From Entoloma clypeatum (Eukaryota; Basidiomycota; Agaricomycetes; Agaricales; Entolomataceae), in NCBI GenBank assembly GCA_963565915.1, contig OY751492.1, positions 2,666,001 through 2,730,000 on the forward strand: a stretch of 64,000 nucleotides of DNA, in the 5' to 3' direction. How positions within the stretch are numbered: position 1 is the first letter of the stretch; the number at the start of each line of letters is the position of its first letter. Both the position numbers and the translations under genes were made by a program. Under the pieces are notes generated by a model. That model worked only from the letters and a program-made list of their open reading frames with translations, ran no database searches and was not told where the DNA came from. Below, piece after piece: positions 44,191-54,878 of this stretch.

Positions 44191-44960
44191 GCCTTATCAC
44201 TTCAGCCGAAGTATACTCCTATATATACACAAGAAGAAATGAAAGAGACAAGAGGGATCTGATGAGTGGATGTGCCTCAATAAGTGCTTTTGGAACTTGG
44301 AGTTTTGATACAGGTATCAAGCTCCTCCATCTCTTGCCACCCCCCACTGAGATTTGCAAGGTTCAGCCAGCTAGTGAATGCAAACCTTCATTGGGGTTTA
44401 GGTTTAACAATTTGTTAAACATGAGCCCAAACCTTTGTGTTCAGTTTCTGAGTTTGAGTTTATGAGAACTTGGTCTTTCCAGACAGCCCCCGCAAACTTT
44501 TTCGCGACACCATCTATCATGCTCACAGTGATTGCCAGCTGAGTTTGAATGTCGTGTCATGTCATATGCTATTCAGAACCAAGGCCAAATCGTCCGTTTT
44601 TATGGCACCCATCTATTGTGCCCACGGCGATGGCTGGCTGAGTCTGAACCCTTTCTTCAACCATCAATGTCAATATCAACACTTCAACATGTCAATACTT
44701 CTCACAGCACCATCTATCGTGCTTGCACCCATACTCCGATATTGTCCAGTTCACATGCCATTCAATCCCGCTACATTGTGTGTTTCATCAAACATCCCAT
44801 CTATCCTGCTCACCGGCTTGCTCAGTTCCACCGGTGTTGCTCATCATGTGACCGTGTCCAATCTTGCATACTGTATGCTCCTTGTCCTGCCCCAAGATAC
44901 TTAAGTTACCTCAATATTCCAAGATTGTGCAAGCAGAAAAGGTTTCATCATTCTATATGG
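44191..44960. other. one ~150-bp repeat unit, then unassigned sequence
   Basis: 44191-44330 is a fifth unit of the repeat at 39810-40385 (GAGACAAGAGGGATCTGATG, GAGTTTTGATACAGG). From 44330 to 44960 the only ORFs (144 and 147 codons, overlapping frames) show no domain and I do not call them genes. Confidence 0.4.
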
Positions 44961-44996
44961 TGTAGTACATATTAGGAAGACCTCCGTGCTCAGTCT

Positions 44997-45663
44997 TCAC
45001 CAAAATTCCACCGGCCCATCCAGAATATGGATCAGGCACAGATAAAGGCGCCATCTTTTAGATCGTACCGTAATCCTCCTGGGCGCATGCCTGCCCGTAC
45101 TCTGCAAAGACAGAAAATTCCTCATATCTGCTGTTCGTTTTGCATGTCTGAATACAGAAGATCTTTGAATTCTTGAATTCACCTGCACAGGAAGGTTGAC
45201 TCCCATGCCCTGTCGCTGCCATTATAATCTCCATCATTTGACAGACCAACATTGTACCTCATTTGCTAATTCGTCAATGATATTGCTCCTGACCATCTGT
45301 TCCAGGCGGACATTTTGTTGGTCGTAAAAGTAGCACATATTGAGGCCTGCAAGTGCCAGCAAACAGATGAAAAGTTTCTGACAGAATTGGGTGCGTTATA
45401 CCTGATGAAATGTAATTTAGCATCGCTGACCTTCGGGGTTGCCGCCTCCTCCCAGGGAATACCAATGACTTGTCCAATGAGGGATGCCAAAAAGATGTCG
45501 TCTCTCCCTCGGTGAGTGTAAGTCCAGAGATGACCTTCAGTGGGTGCGCCTGTCCTTCAAAGGTAATCGCGCCTGTATTGAGATTGCACGAAGTATAATG
45601 TACTGCCCTGCATTTTGAGACATGCAAGGAAGCCGTTGTAAACAATGCCCCACTTTCGAGCAA
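44997..45663 (-). other. open minus-strand frames, unassigned
   Basis: Overlapping frames give HYTSCNLNTGAITFEGQAHP, SGLTLTEGETTSFWHPSLDK and VSDAKLHFIRYNAP. The composition is protein-like and could be an exon set of a decayed gene on the same strand as 46014-47051. No family recognised. Confidence 0.3.
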
Positions 45664-46013
45664 TCATGGTGTGAGATGTGCCAAAGGATGGTAAGGTTTT
45701 TGTATTATATTCACTTGAGGTTCAACTCATCTGTCAGTCAGCCAGCAATTCATTTCTACTACCTGGCTTCCTGAAGTGAAGTGCGTGCTTCCCGAGTTTA
45801 TAACCAGAAGCCATCCATCAGAACCAGGAAGGCAGAGGCAAGCGAGACAAGTGACAATGCAGAAGAACATGGCCTTTGCTGATGTGTTTTACACAAGCAG
45901 GCAAGCACATCATAAACCTGTACTTTCAGATGTTGTTCAAAGAATCTGATGTACAACTCGACTACATCATATTGTCATTTGGAATTACATTGAAAGTGTC
46001 ATACATGCCCCTT

Positions 46014-47051
46014 TCAGTCCAGGTCGTTTCCCTTGTGAGCTTTTTCACCATCTACCTCCATAGCCTTAGATTCTTCTCCCTTGCAGTGGATCTTCATTCT
46101 AGCCATGGGCGCGATCTCATATCCTGTCTTTCTTTTCAAAATGATTGCTGCTGCTGCTACTTCCAGAGTTGGTACTGGGACAGTTTGCCTGGTTAACAGC
46201 CGCTTCAGCATAGCAGCCTTGACCAATTAATTAGTGAATATCAATTTTTGCAATGCTACCAATTTATGCTTACCTTCGCGAACTTGTCATTAATGAGCGC
46301 TATGGTCCTCAGGATGGCCTTCAATTTACATTTGTTCCATTTCATGGGCACAGCGACAAAGGACATCTCAACTTGGACCAGGTCACCAACATGGAAAACC
46401 TTAGGTTCCACATTCTTAAAGCTTTCCAAGGAATAAGCTGCCTTCAAGTGGGACATAACCAATGGGTAAATTTGTTCCGCACCTTTGTTGCCCCTCCACC
46501 GTGACCCCACATGCATAATATTGGACTATATTGTCTTCTCTGTGTACGTGACGTCCTTCTTGAATTTTTGCACCAAGCACACCATGCGGATCGACGCCCT
46601 TGCAGAATGTGATGCCTGCCATTTCAGGGGCATCTTTGAGGGGGGTCAGATAACAATTGGTGATCACAATCATGGGCCCAAAGTCCTTGTCATACTTGAT
46701 CACGTCCGACACCTCCAGCTGTTTCTCTTCAAATTCCCTGTCAAACTGGCTATACAATAACTGTGTCGCAGCGAGAGCATGCTCAAAGGTCGGTGATCCC
46801 AAACCTGCCAGCGTGACTTCTTGCTTGATACGCTCGAGATGTTTGGGTTGTGTGCTATCGTCCAAGTGAGTGAATTGGTTGAGGTGCATAGTCAGATCCA
46901 CTGACCTCTCAGTTCCTGGAGGCAATTTCTTACCCAGTATCACCCCGTGAACAACAAACACAACCTCCTTGAGTCCCGCAGAATCTGAGTCAGAAGCAGG
47001 GCTCACAAGGTGCCAACACATTGGCTGTGGCATTTCAACAATCTGGGTCAT
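46014..47051 (-). CDS. hypothetical protein gene with intron, one frameshift
   Basis: Minus strand from the ATG at 47051 (MTQIVEMPQPMCWHL). The first block has VVFVVHGVILGKKLPPGTER, HALAATQLLYSQFDREFEEK, GPMIVITNCYLTPLKDAPEM and ITFCKGVDPHGVLGAKIQEG. A frame change near 46480 leads to VFHVGDLVQVEMSFVAVPMK and KLKAILRTIALINDKFAK. An intron 46218-46273 (GTAAGC...GGTCAAG, 56 nt) precedes AAMLKRLLTRQTVPVP ... LKRKTGYEIAPMARMKI, with an acidic/Lys tail to 46014. I recall multi-copy Agaricomycete proteins with a GDxVEVQxSFVVVPxK motif and no known function; it may be TE-borne. The frame change could be a short second intron. Confidence 0.45.
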
Positions 47052-47270
47052 TGGGTCTGCGTTTTCAGTCTTGAAAGCAATATATTAGCTGTTTGAGCAG
47101 ATGGTGAATTGCCTCACATAGCTGGCAAGGCACCTATCACGTCCAGACACATTCTCACTTGCGATCTGTTCCAGCGATAAGCCTGGGGTAAAGCTTGTCA
47201 ATTCTCCTATGGTGGTTGACACTCCTTTCATTCACCTGCTTTCTCAATGTTATAGTTTGCATCCATTTTT
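47052..47270 (-). other. possible upstream exon of the 46014-47051 gene
   Basis: The minus strand holds an open stretch FTPGLSLEQIASENVSGRDR followed by ASYVRQFTICSN ending near 47090, with a CTTTCAAG acceptor-like sequence just before 47051. No clear donor. Weak. Confidence 0.2.
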
Positions 47271-48176
47271 GTGGCCTCTTCAGCAGTTGTAAGGGTCAAA
47301 CAGTGTTAAAGTAGCTGTAAGTCCCTGATCCTGACATCTGTTGATCCTACTGAGTTGGCCCTTATCACTCGCAGGGTCCAAGGTCTGCATTTCCATGCTA
47401 ACTCCGAGGTGTGGCCATCTGAGTATGCGCTGCTCAACTTGATTCGCACCCTTCTGTGCTCCATGCCATATTCTTTGCCTTGCCGCCTGTTCATGAGATG
47501 GTGCAATTCACCTTGATAGCTCAAACCATACCACCAGGACCGTCGCCATTTGGTCTATCCTTCTGATATTTTTCTGGTATAACCTATAACCTGATGTCCT
47601 CTTCATAAGAGTCGTCTTGCCTGCCATTTCTGCCGCCATTCCATTGGCTTTTCTTGCCATGCGATGCTACCCTTTGCTGCCATTGCTGATCGCGAAACTG
47701 CCACAGATCACATAATTTATCTCATGCCTGAGTTCCTTGCTTCAATGTTTTTGTGTACCTCGTGCTACGGTCACACAGGTTTGGGCATGCCTCATCGCCT
47801 CCCCCTTCAATCTCACCCCACAGATTCTAGACACAAACCTGGTCCTGCTAACCTTGCACATACCATTTGTATTGTCAACAACACTGCACAGTGGCACTTT
47901 CCCGCTGGCTTCACTTGTGCAATGGCAGAAGATCCACTGCAGTTGACATGGTTAACTGCTTCCTCCCTTCTCTTCTTGTTGTCCATCTAACACCTGTCTT
48001 TCTTAATCCCTGGCCCCCACGGTCATTCCTTTGTCCCACGGCCCCATGTATGCTCACCCGCACGAAGGTCGTTGTTAAATAGATCTCCTGCTTTCACCAT
48101 CCATCGCTCCATCTCCTTGAACTTAGGCCTCCGTACCACCCGCTACTCTCTACCGTTGTCCTCTCTGCTATTTCTC
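47271..48176. other. no recognised gene
   Basis: Several ORFs of 60-108 codons on both strands without domains or conserved partners. No repeats of the families above. Confidence 0.35.
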
Positions 48177-48674
48177 AATGCCCCCTAAAGGAAAAGTCAT
48201 GGCCAAGTCCTCGTCCAAGGCATCTCATGCAGGATTTGTCTCCCTCTTCTCATTCCCTGCCATGGCATCTGATGTGTCGCTTGGGTTTTAGTGCTTCCTC
48301 AAAACCTGACCTCTGGTCCCACCTGGAAAAAAAGTGAGTATCCCAAGGTTGCTACTTCTCACTATGCCTATCTCATGACCCCATTATTGCACAATAGGTT
48401 AGACTTTGCCCAAATCATTGCGGAAGAATCTGCTTTGCCCTCGGTGTGCATTCAATTGATTCAGTTCATAGCATGTCTTTGACTTTGCCCAGCGCCATAC
48501 TGATCAAACAGGTGAAGCTTGCTGCACTCCCTGTGAAAGCCAAGGATGAACAGTATGTTGTTTTTCTCTCACTCTCACTCTACGAGTCTAGAATTAATGT
48601 GCAAACCCCCTTCTAGTCCCGCCCCCCCACCACTGTCTATGAAGTGTAAGGTGCATGTCTTGGTGATCTCTAGT
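48177..48674 (+). other. possible plus-strand gene start interrupted by Gypsy B
   Basis: The ATG at 48178 region gives MPPKGKVMAKSSSKASHAGF, with later frames EYPKVATSHYAYLMTPLLHN and SAILIKQVKLAALPVKAKDE separated by intron-like gaps (GTGAGTATCCC at 48332). The sequence runs directly into Gypsy B at the CTAGT target. Beyond the element (55241) I cannot find a convincing continuation, so this is only a candidate. Confidence 0.25.
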
Positions 48675-48739
48675 TGTTACGGACTTACCGGTTTGTATGT
48701 TATGCACTTTTCCCTTGCATTGTACCTTCGTCATTTCTT

Positions 48740-48889
48740 TGACTCATCGGACTGCTTACTCATTTACCTTTACTCTACCATTCTCCTTTAGTATACTTCG
48801 CTCCCGCGCTGACTCGCACTCCGCAGTAGAGATTACTCAGTCCGCAGTCGTCTGACTCATCCGCACTGCCTTCCGCAGCTACTGACTCA
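48740..48889 (+). promoter_or_regulatory. cluster of TGACTCA sites in the Gypsy B LTR
   Basis: Perfect TGACTCA at 48740-48746, 48853-48859 and 48883-48889, and a one-base variant TGACTCG at 48810. TGACTCA is the consensus of Gcn4/AP-1-type bZIP factors. The same number of sites stands in the Gypsy A LTR (TGAGTCA at 12512, 12564, 12615), although the surrounding U3 sequence has diverged. Confidence 0.55.
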
Positions 48890-48913
48890 CTCGCTACCGC
48901 TCGTAGCCAGTAC

Positions 48914-48921
48914 TATATAAA
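48914..48921 (+). promoter_or_regulatory. TATA box of Gypsy B LTR
   Basis: TATATAAA, 34 nt upstream of AGATTTAGCAA (48948-48958), which is the predicted transcript start because it is complementary to the primer site. Confidence 0.7.
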
Positions 48922-49033
48922 CCCCATGTACCATAGCTACATTCCTTAGATTTAGCAATCACTTTGCTCTTCGCCTTTCCACTTTCCTGCATACTCTGCC
49001 CGAACCTTGGAACAGTTTGTTAAGCATAACAAG

Positions 49034-49044
49034 TTGCTAAATCT
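49034..49044 (+). other. Gypsy B self-primer-binding site
   Basis: TTGCTAAATCT begins 2 nt after the 5' LTR and is the exact reverse complement of AGATTTAGCAA at 48948-48958. In Tf1 of fission yeast the first 11 nt of the mRNA fold back onto the primer site to start reverse transcription; length and position agree here. Confidence 0.78.
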
Positions 49045-49087
49045 CGTTAGGTTCGCCCAGAGCGAAGAGAGCAACTACCAGACGAGT

Positions 49088-49822
49088 CAAGACGTCGCGC
49101 TTTGTTAAAGACTTCACCAGTAACCCATTCAGCACGCCAGAAGCCCGACAGGAGGAGCTAAGTCCTCGAGACAGTATCGATTTTACGCTTATCCAGCAGT
49201 ACATCGAATCGGAGATCCGTTGCATCCTACAGCAGGTGCTTGACAAAGAACTAGACAACGACGAGCATCGCCCCCACGGCGAGATAGCAGAGAGCATCCA
49301 TCTTGCTCGGCAACACCAGATTGCGCGTTACAACACCCGACAGAACGAACTCGAAAGTTTTCGCGTTCAAGAAGGACCTCAGACAGGTCGGATCACAGAG
49401 ATCAGAGAGTTTATCGGTGTCCAGACAACCGTTATCAGAAGATTGATTAGGACGCTCACATCGAGACGTCCCAGAGCCACATCATCACGTCTTACTTGAA
49501 GCAGCAGATCTACGCCCACTTCACCATTGAAGAACAACAAACCGAGTACAACCGCTGGGCACGAAACGAGAGACTTGACCCCTTCTCGAGACCAACAGAC
49601 GCGCAGGAACAGAGATTCCTTAGAGATTTACAGAGGAAATACTCTGAACGTTTTGCCACCAATTCCACCGACGAGTCCCCTGACAAATTTACTTTTGACT
49701 CCGCGCAGTCAGATATCAAACAGACGCCTAGAACAGGGACTCATTTTCAATCCTCACCTGTATCCCGAACCCCATCTTCATCCCAACAACCCGACCCCTC
49801 TTCTCCTCCGCAGACTTTAAAC
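49088..49822 (+). CDS. Gypsy B leader/Gag N-terminal frames (no ATG)
   Basis: Frame 1 from about 49088 (FVKDFTSNPFSTPEARQEEL ... VIRRLIRTLT) is open to a TGA at 49497-49499. The gag frame, shifted by -1, opens after a TAG at 49448-49450 (DAHIETSQSHIITSYLKQQI) and continues into gag without a stop. Neither has an ATG before 49823. Both read like protein and match Gypsy A. The most likely reading is one Gag N-terminus made by frameshift, splicing or non-AUG start. Confidence 0.5.
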
Positions 49823-50689
49823 ATGGCAGAAGCTCCGGCTGTACAAACAATGGATACATCCAAGATCATCAAGGATCCTGGGATGTTCGAGGACAGATAC
49901 ACCTTTGACGAGTGGTGGAAAGCCACCAAACTATACATCAGGTTCCAAAAGAGCCTCACAGACGATCAGAAGATTCTTGCGGTACTATCCCGCATGATGG
50001 AAGGGTCCGGCAGACACTGGGCCAGTAACAAGTTAGATGCTCTTGCTGTTGACAACGAGAACATCACCTGGCTAGGTTTTTCCGATGATATCGCCACACA
50101 ATTCTCCATCGCCAACAAGTCGGTCGCTGCCAAAGCGAGACTCGAAGTCCTGAAACAAGAGAAACGCACTGTTGATGAATTCTTGGATGAATTTGAAGAA
50201 CTCTTGGGACTGTCAAACCTTGGCGAAGAAACTGGGAAATACATCCTAGAGAAAAACGTCAACCGCAGAATCTCTGAACAAGTGGCCAGCGATGGCAAGA
50301 CATACACCGATTACGCAAAGGAGATCCGAAACAAGGGACGACAGATGGAAGGACATGCACTGGTCATCCGAGGAGGCGACGACATGCGCACCGGATCGGG
50401 TACCACTTATGGTGGTCAGGGCAAAGCCATGGAGATCGACAAAGCAGGAGTAGCCCGCTGCTACAACTGTCAGCGCTTCGGTCATCTGGCTAAAGACTGT
50501 AGCGCTCCAAAGAAGAAAGATGGTCGCAAGTGTTTCAACTGTGACCAAGAAGGCCATATCGCGCGCAACTGCCGCAAGCCGAAGAAGAACTCCAGAAGGG
50601 TTAGGAAGGTGTCTGAGGAAGATGCCGAGAATGATGAAACCACAATCTTAGAAGCCGACGAGAAGGATTTTCCCGAAGGGTCCGATTAA
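49823..50689 (+). CDS. Gypsy B gag, 288 aa from the first ATG, intact
   Basis: ATG 49823-49825 in AACATGG. Capsid region YTFDEWWKATKLYIRFQKSL, KRTVDEFLDEFEELLGLSNL; the two CCHC knuckles CYNCQRFGHLAKDC and CFNCDQEGHIARNC near residues 215-250; acidic end DEKDFPEGSD. No defects. The pol frame lies at -1 and overlaps the end. Confidence 0.9.
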   Translation: MAEAPAVQTMDTSKIIKDPGMFEDRYTFDEWWKATKLYIRFQKSLTDDQKILAVLSRMMEGSGRHWASNKLDALAVDNENITWLGFSDDIATQFSIANKSVAAKARLEVLKQEKRTVDEFLDEFEELLGLSNLGEETGKYILEKNVNRRISEQVASDGKTYTDYAKEIRNKGRQMEGHALVIRGGDDMRTGSGTTYGGQGKAMEIDKAGVARCYNCQRFGHLAKDCSAPKKKDGRKCFNCDQEGHIARNCRKPKKNSRRVRKVSEEDAENDETTILEADEKDFPEGSD

Positions 50690-53600
50690 ACGACGCTAAG
50701 TCGCGACCCTTATCTATTAAACGGACTTGCTTGCCTTGTATGACTGCAGACAATAGAACCTATGTCATCCCTGCCAAGCGAGCCGCTGCGTTGACTAAGA
50801 CTGTGAAGGGAGATAACCCGCCGAAAAGACGAGAAATCAGGCTGTTAGCTCAGCTCAAAACACGACGAGGACCAAAGGTTATCTGACCTGAGGTTGACAG
50901 CAGATGTGAGCGCACATGCATCCATCCCAGAATAGTACGCGAACAGAACCTCCCCACGCGAGGAATACCACCCATAGCAATTCTAAATGCGGATGGATCA
51001 CCAAATCGACAACAGAAAGCGAGCCAACTTGCCGAAGTCAAACTGGATTTGGGAGCACATCAGGAAACCATGGAAGCAATGGTACTGGACATTGGGAGAA
51101 CAGACATGCTCTTGGGACATGACTGGTTGGTGCACCACAACCCCACAATCAATTGGACAACCGGCGCGGTAACATTTAACCGGTGCCCAACAACATGTCG
51201 AACCAAACACTCAGATTTCAGGGTTAACCTTAATGGTCGCAAACACCGAGTTCGCATGGTTGAGGTGCACAACAAAGATGCACCCAAAAAGTCGGATCAG
51301 AAATGGAAGCCTGGAGACCCTATCTTGGAAGCTGTCACTCCCACACCACCTCCCACAACCAAACGACCCTCATATGTTGAACGATTTGCTCATCTTTTCG
51401 AAAAAGAAAACTTCGATAAGATCCCAAAGGAGAGGGAATGGGACCATGGTATCGAACTTACATCGGACGCACCAAAGGAACTAGGGGGAAATACATATCC
51501 TATGATGCAAAAGGAACAAGAGGAATTGGACGCATTCATTGACGAGGGTCTAGCAACAGGAAAGATCCGCCCATCCAAATCCCCATATGCCTCCCCTTGC
51601 TTCTTCATCAACAAGAAGGATGGCTCCAAACGATTGGTACAAGATTACCGCATGGTCAATAAATTCACGGTCAAAGACAAGTCCCCACCCCCACGAATAT
51701 CCGATCTCTTGGACATACTGAAAGATGCGGTCTACTTCAATAAAATGGACATCATGTGGGGCTATAACAACGTCCGGATTAAGGAGGGCGATGAATGGAA
51801 AGCTGCCTTCCTCACCAGTCGAGGGTTGTTCGAACCATTGGTCATGTTTTTCGGTCTTTGCAACTCCCCGGGAACATTCTCGTGAATGATGGCTAGTCTA
51901 TTCCGGGACCAGATCCGCCGACGTATCTGGGTGATCTACATGGATGACATCGTGGTTATCGGTAAAACCAAGGAAGAACTCGCGCAAAACACTGAAGAAA
52001 TCCTACAGATCCTATCGGACAATGATTTGTTCCTAAAGGAGAAGAAGTGTTTATGGGAAGTAACGAAATGTCCTATATTGGGATATGTGGTTGGTGAGGG
52101 ACGTGTTGAGATGGAAACTGAGAAGGTGGATACAATTCGAAACTGGCGAGCACACACATCAAAAAAGGAAGTTCAGAAGTTCCTTGGATTTGCTAACTTC
52201 TATTGATGATTTATTGAAGGGTACTCAAACATCGCGAAACCTCTCACCGCGCTCACAGGCGGTACGGCATTTACTTGGGGACCAATGGAGCAGCAAGCTT
52301 TTGAAGGTCTCATACGGGCAATTACATCGGCACCAGTCTTGGCATTACCGAAACCAGAGGGACAGTTCAGGGTTGAAACCGATGCATCGGGCTATGCAAT
52401 TGGAGCAGTACTCTCTCAGAAGCAAAACAACAAATGGCACCCCATTGCGTTCTTGTCGCGGACCATGTCCGCGGCCAAACAGAATTATGAGATATACAAC
52501 AAGGAACTGTTGGCAGTTATGGAAGCATTGAAAGACTGGAGACACTATCTGCTTGAAGCCAAGGAATGCTTTGAGATCTTAACTGATCACAAGAACTTGG
52601 AATATTTCCATCGTCCTCAGGACCTAAATCAACGACAGCAACGCTGGAAAATGAAGTTACAAGACTATGACTTCGAATTACGGCATGTGCCCGGCAAGAC
52701 CAATGCAAAAGCGGACATCCTGTCACGCTTACCCTGGTATGAAGCGGAACTCGAACCACAGGACAGTGACCAAATGCTCAAGGAGGGACTATTCTTGAAA
52801 CGGTTGGAATCAGAAGATGTGGTACAAATGGAGATGTTCACGGAGGAACAATTCTTTGAAGGGGGTGAAACATCCGATTCCATCAAAATTGGAAACGTCA
52901 CAACCATCGAAAATCCGTGGATCACACGCATCAAGGGTTCAAACCGCATGGAGACAGAAGTAGCCCAGGGTCTAAAAAAGAATCCTCATTGGTATCAGCA
53001 GGAGAATGGGATCACCTATGCAGGAGAACGAGTCTATGTCCCACCGGACCCACAATTACGACAAGAATTGATGTTCGAATCACACGATGCACCAGTGGCG
53101 GGACATCCAGGACAGTACCGGACACATGAACTCCTCACTCGCACCTACTGGTGGCCTACCATACTGCATGATGTGAAGAAGTAGGTGAAGGGTTGCGACA
53201 CTTGTCAACGCAACAAGATTAACCGACAAAAGCGACATGCTCTGCTACATCCCCATGCAGCACCAAGTCACCCATGGGAAGACATAGGGATCGACGTTGT
53301 GGGACCGATACCAGAATCTGATGGAAAAAACGCAATTCTGGTCATCACGGATAGACATTTGAAGATGCTTCACCTCATTCCGACAACCGTGGAACTATCG
53401 GCTGAAGGATTAGCCAAGATCTATCGGGATCAGATATGGAAGCTTCATGGGATCCCCAAGAAGATCATCAGCGATAGGGGACTGCAGTTCGCTGCGAAGT
53501 TCATGGAGATACTCTGCCGCATGTTAGGGATCAAGAGGAACCTGTCCACCGCATACCACCCACAGACTGATGGACAGGCCGAGCGATCGCATCAGGAAAC

Positions 53601-54339
53601 AGAAGCATTCTTACGAAACTTTGTCAACCACCTACAGGATGATTGGGCAGAATGGATCGCAATCGCAGAGTTCCAGTACAATGACAAAGAACATCAGGCA
53701 ACGAAGCACACCCCATTCTACCTCAACTACGGTTTACATCCGTGGAAGGGAGAACTCGTGTTAGAAGATACCAACCTGGCTGCCAATGACTTCTTGAAAA
53801 AACTCAAACAGGCACGAGAAGAAGCCAATGCTGCGCTGAAACAAGTACAGGATCAGATGAAGAAGACAGTTGACACACGGCGAAGTCCGTCTCGGGACTA
53901 CCGCATCGGAGACAAGGTGTGGCTGGAAGGGACTAACATCAGGACCGATCGTCCCTCAAAGAAACTTGATGCACTCCGACATGGACCATTCAAAGTTCTA
54001 GAGAAGAAAGGAGCTAGCGCGTACCTTCTTGATCTTCCAAATACTTGGAAGATGATTCACCCTGTGTTCAACGAGACCCTGTTGTCACCATATGAAACTC
54101 CGAAGTACGCCATCCAGAAAAAGAAACCAGCCCCTGATCCGATCATCGTCGAAGGACGAGAAGAGTACCATGTGTCTACGATCCTGGACTCTCGAAAGTT
54201 CCACGGAAAGATCCAGTACCTCGTTCAGTGGGAAGGATATGGCCCAGAAGAGAACACATGGGAACCTCGAACTAATGTTCAGAACGCTCAAGATTTGATC
54301 CGTGATTTCCATCGGCAGAACCCGTCTCGACCACAATAA
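50690..54339 (+). pseudogene. Gypsy B pol: protease, RT, RNase H, integrase, chromodomain (four stops, one frame)
   Basis: Plus strand, one frame throughout. Protease VDSRCERTC (DSG changed to DSR). RT: SPYASPCFFINKKDGSKRLV, VYFNKMDIMWGYNN, YMDDIVVIGKT. RNase H: VETDASGYAIGAVLSQK, DHKNLEYFHRPQ. Integrase: HDAPVAGHPGQYRTHELL and CDTCQRN, then VVGPIPESDG, ISDRGLQFAAKF, QTDGQAERSHQETE. Chromodomain: EEYHVSTILDSRKFHGKIQY, WEGYGPEENTWEP. Stops: TGA 50884-50886, TGA 51883-51885, TGA 52204-52206, TAG 53182-53184. No frameshifts. The 384-residue integrase-chromodomain block is open. Confidence 0.95.
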
Positions 54340-54472
54340 AAGACGAGTTCTCAAAACCCATGACAGTATCGACCTCATCAGTCAACCACACACCGAGTTC
54401 CCCGCTCTAGTCTTCTCCCTGCCCAATATAGCCACCCCATTCTTCCTTTATCTCTCAACCATCCTCACCGCC

Positions 54473-54844
54473 ATGTCAAACACCATTGTCACCTCCACCT
54501 CCACCACCGACATCAACCCCGCCATCGCCGCCCTCATGAATGAGGCACTCTCCATGAGAGACCAAATCCATGCTCTCAAAACTTCCCTTGCCGACCTCCT
54601 CCATCGCCAGATGCATATCCGGCTCCACTCGCTGTCCAACCTACCCGTCGCCCCGAGTCCCGAGGAAAAACAAATTCTCAGAAACTACACCAGCACCCTC
54701 GTGATCGAGAATCGACGTATTCGGCTGGCTATCAAAGGCCTCGAACTTGCCGTAGCCATCAACGAGGAGTTGATATATGATTGGAGCCTCAAGGAAAGTC
54801 CGAACTGGTCCGATCCCGGCAACAACAAGGGATGGGGACAATGA
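54473..54844 (+). CDS. Gypsy B ORF3, 123 aa, unknown function
   Basis: The ATG in CCATGTC at 54473 opens MSNTIVTSTSTTDINPAIAA and ends DPGNNKGWGQ. Same length as the Gypsy A copy (13437-13808). Helical, with two long amphipathic stretches, no signal peptide or membrane segment, no known motif. The upstream 130 bp after the pol stop might hold a reinitiation or splice site. Confidence 0.72.
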   Translation: MSNTIVTSTSTTDINPAIAALMNEALSMRDQIHALKTSLADLLHRQMHIRLHSLSNLPVAPSPEEKQILRNYTSTLVIENRRIRLAIKGLELAVAINEELIYDWSLKESPNWSDPGNNKGWGQ

Positions 54845-54865
54845 CTCTGTGAGGACACAGAGCTT

Positions 54866-54878
54866 GAGGAGGGGAACA
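54866..54878 (+). other. Gypsy B polypurine tract
   Basis: GAGGAGGGGAACA directly before the 3' LTR; primes plus-strand DNA synthesis in LTR elements. Confidence 0.8.

Larger units (their letters stand above)
48675..49031 (+). repeat. Gypsy B 5' LTR
   Basis: TGTTACGG...CATAACA, 357 bp. Contains the promoter elements listed separately. The inner half is shared with the Gypsy A LTR; the U3 part is diverged. Confidence 0.95.

Noticed and set aside
44470..44975. Two overlapping plus ORFs of about 145 codons
   Set aside because: Different frames over the same DNA, no domain, Cys/His-rich composition from repeated CCATCTATC-type phrases.
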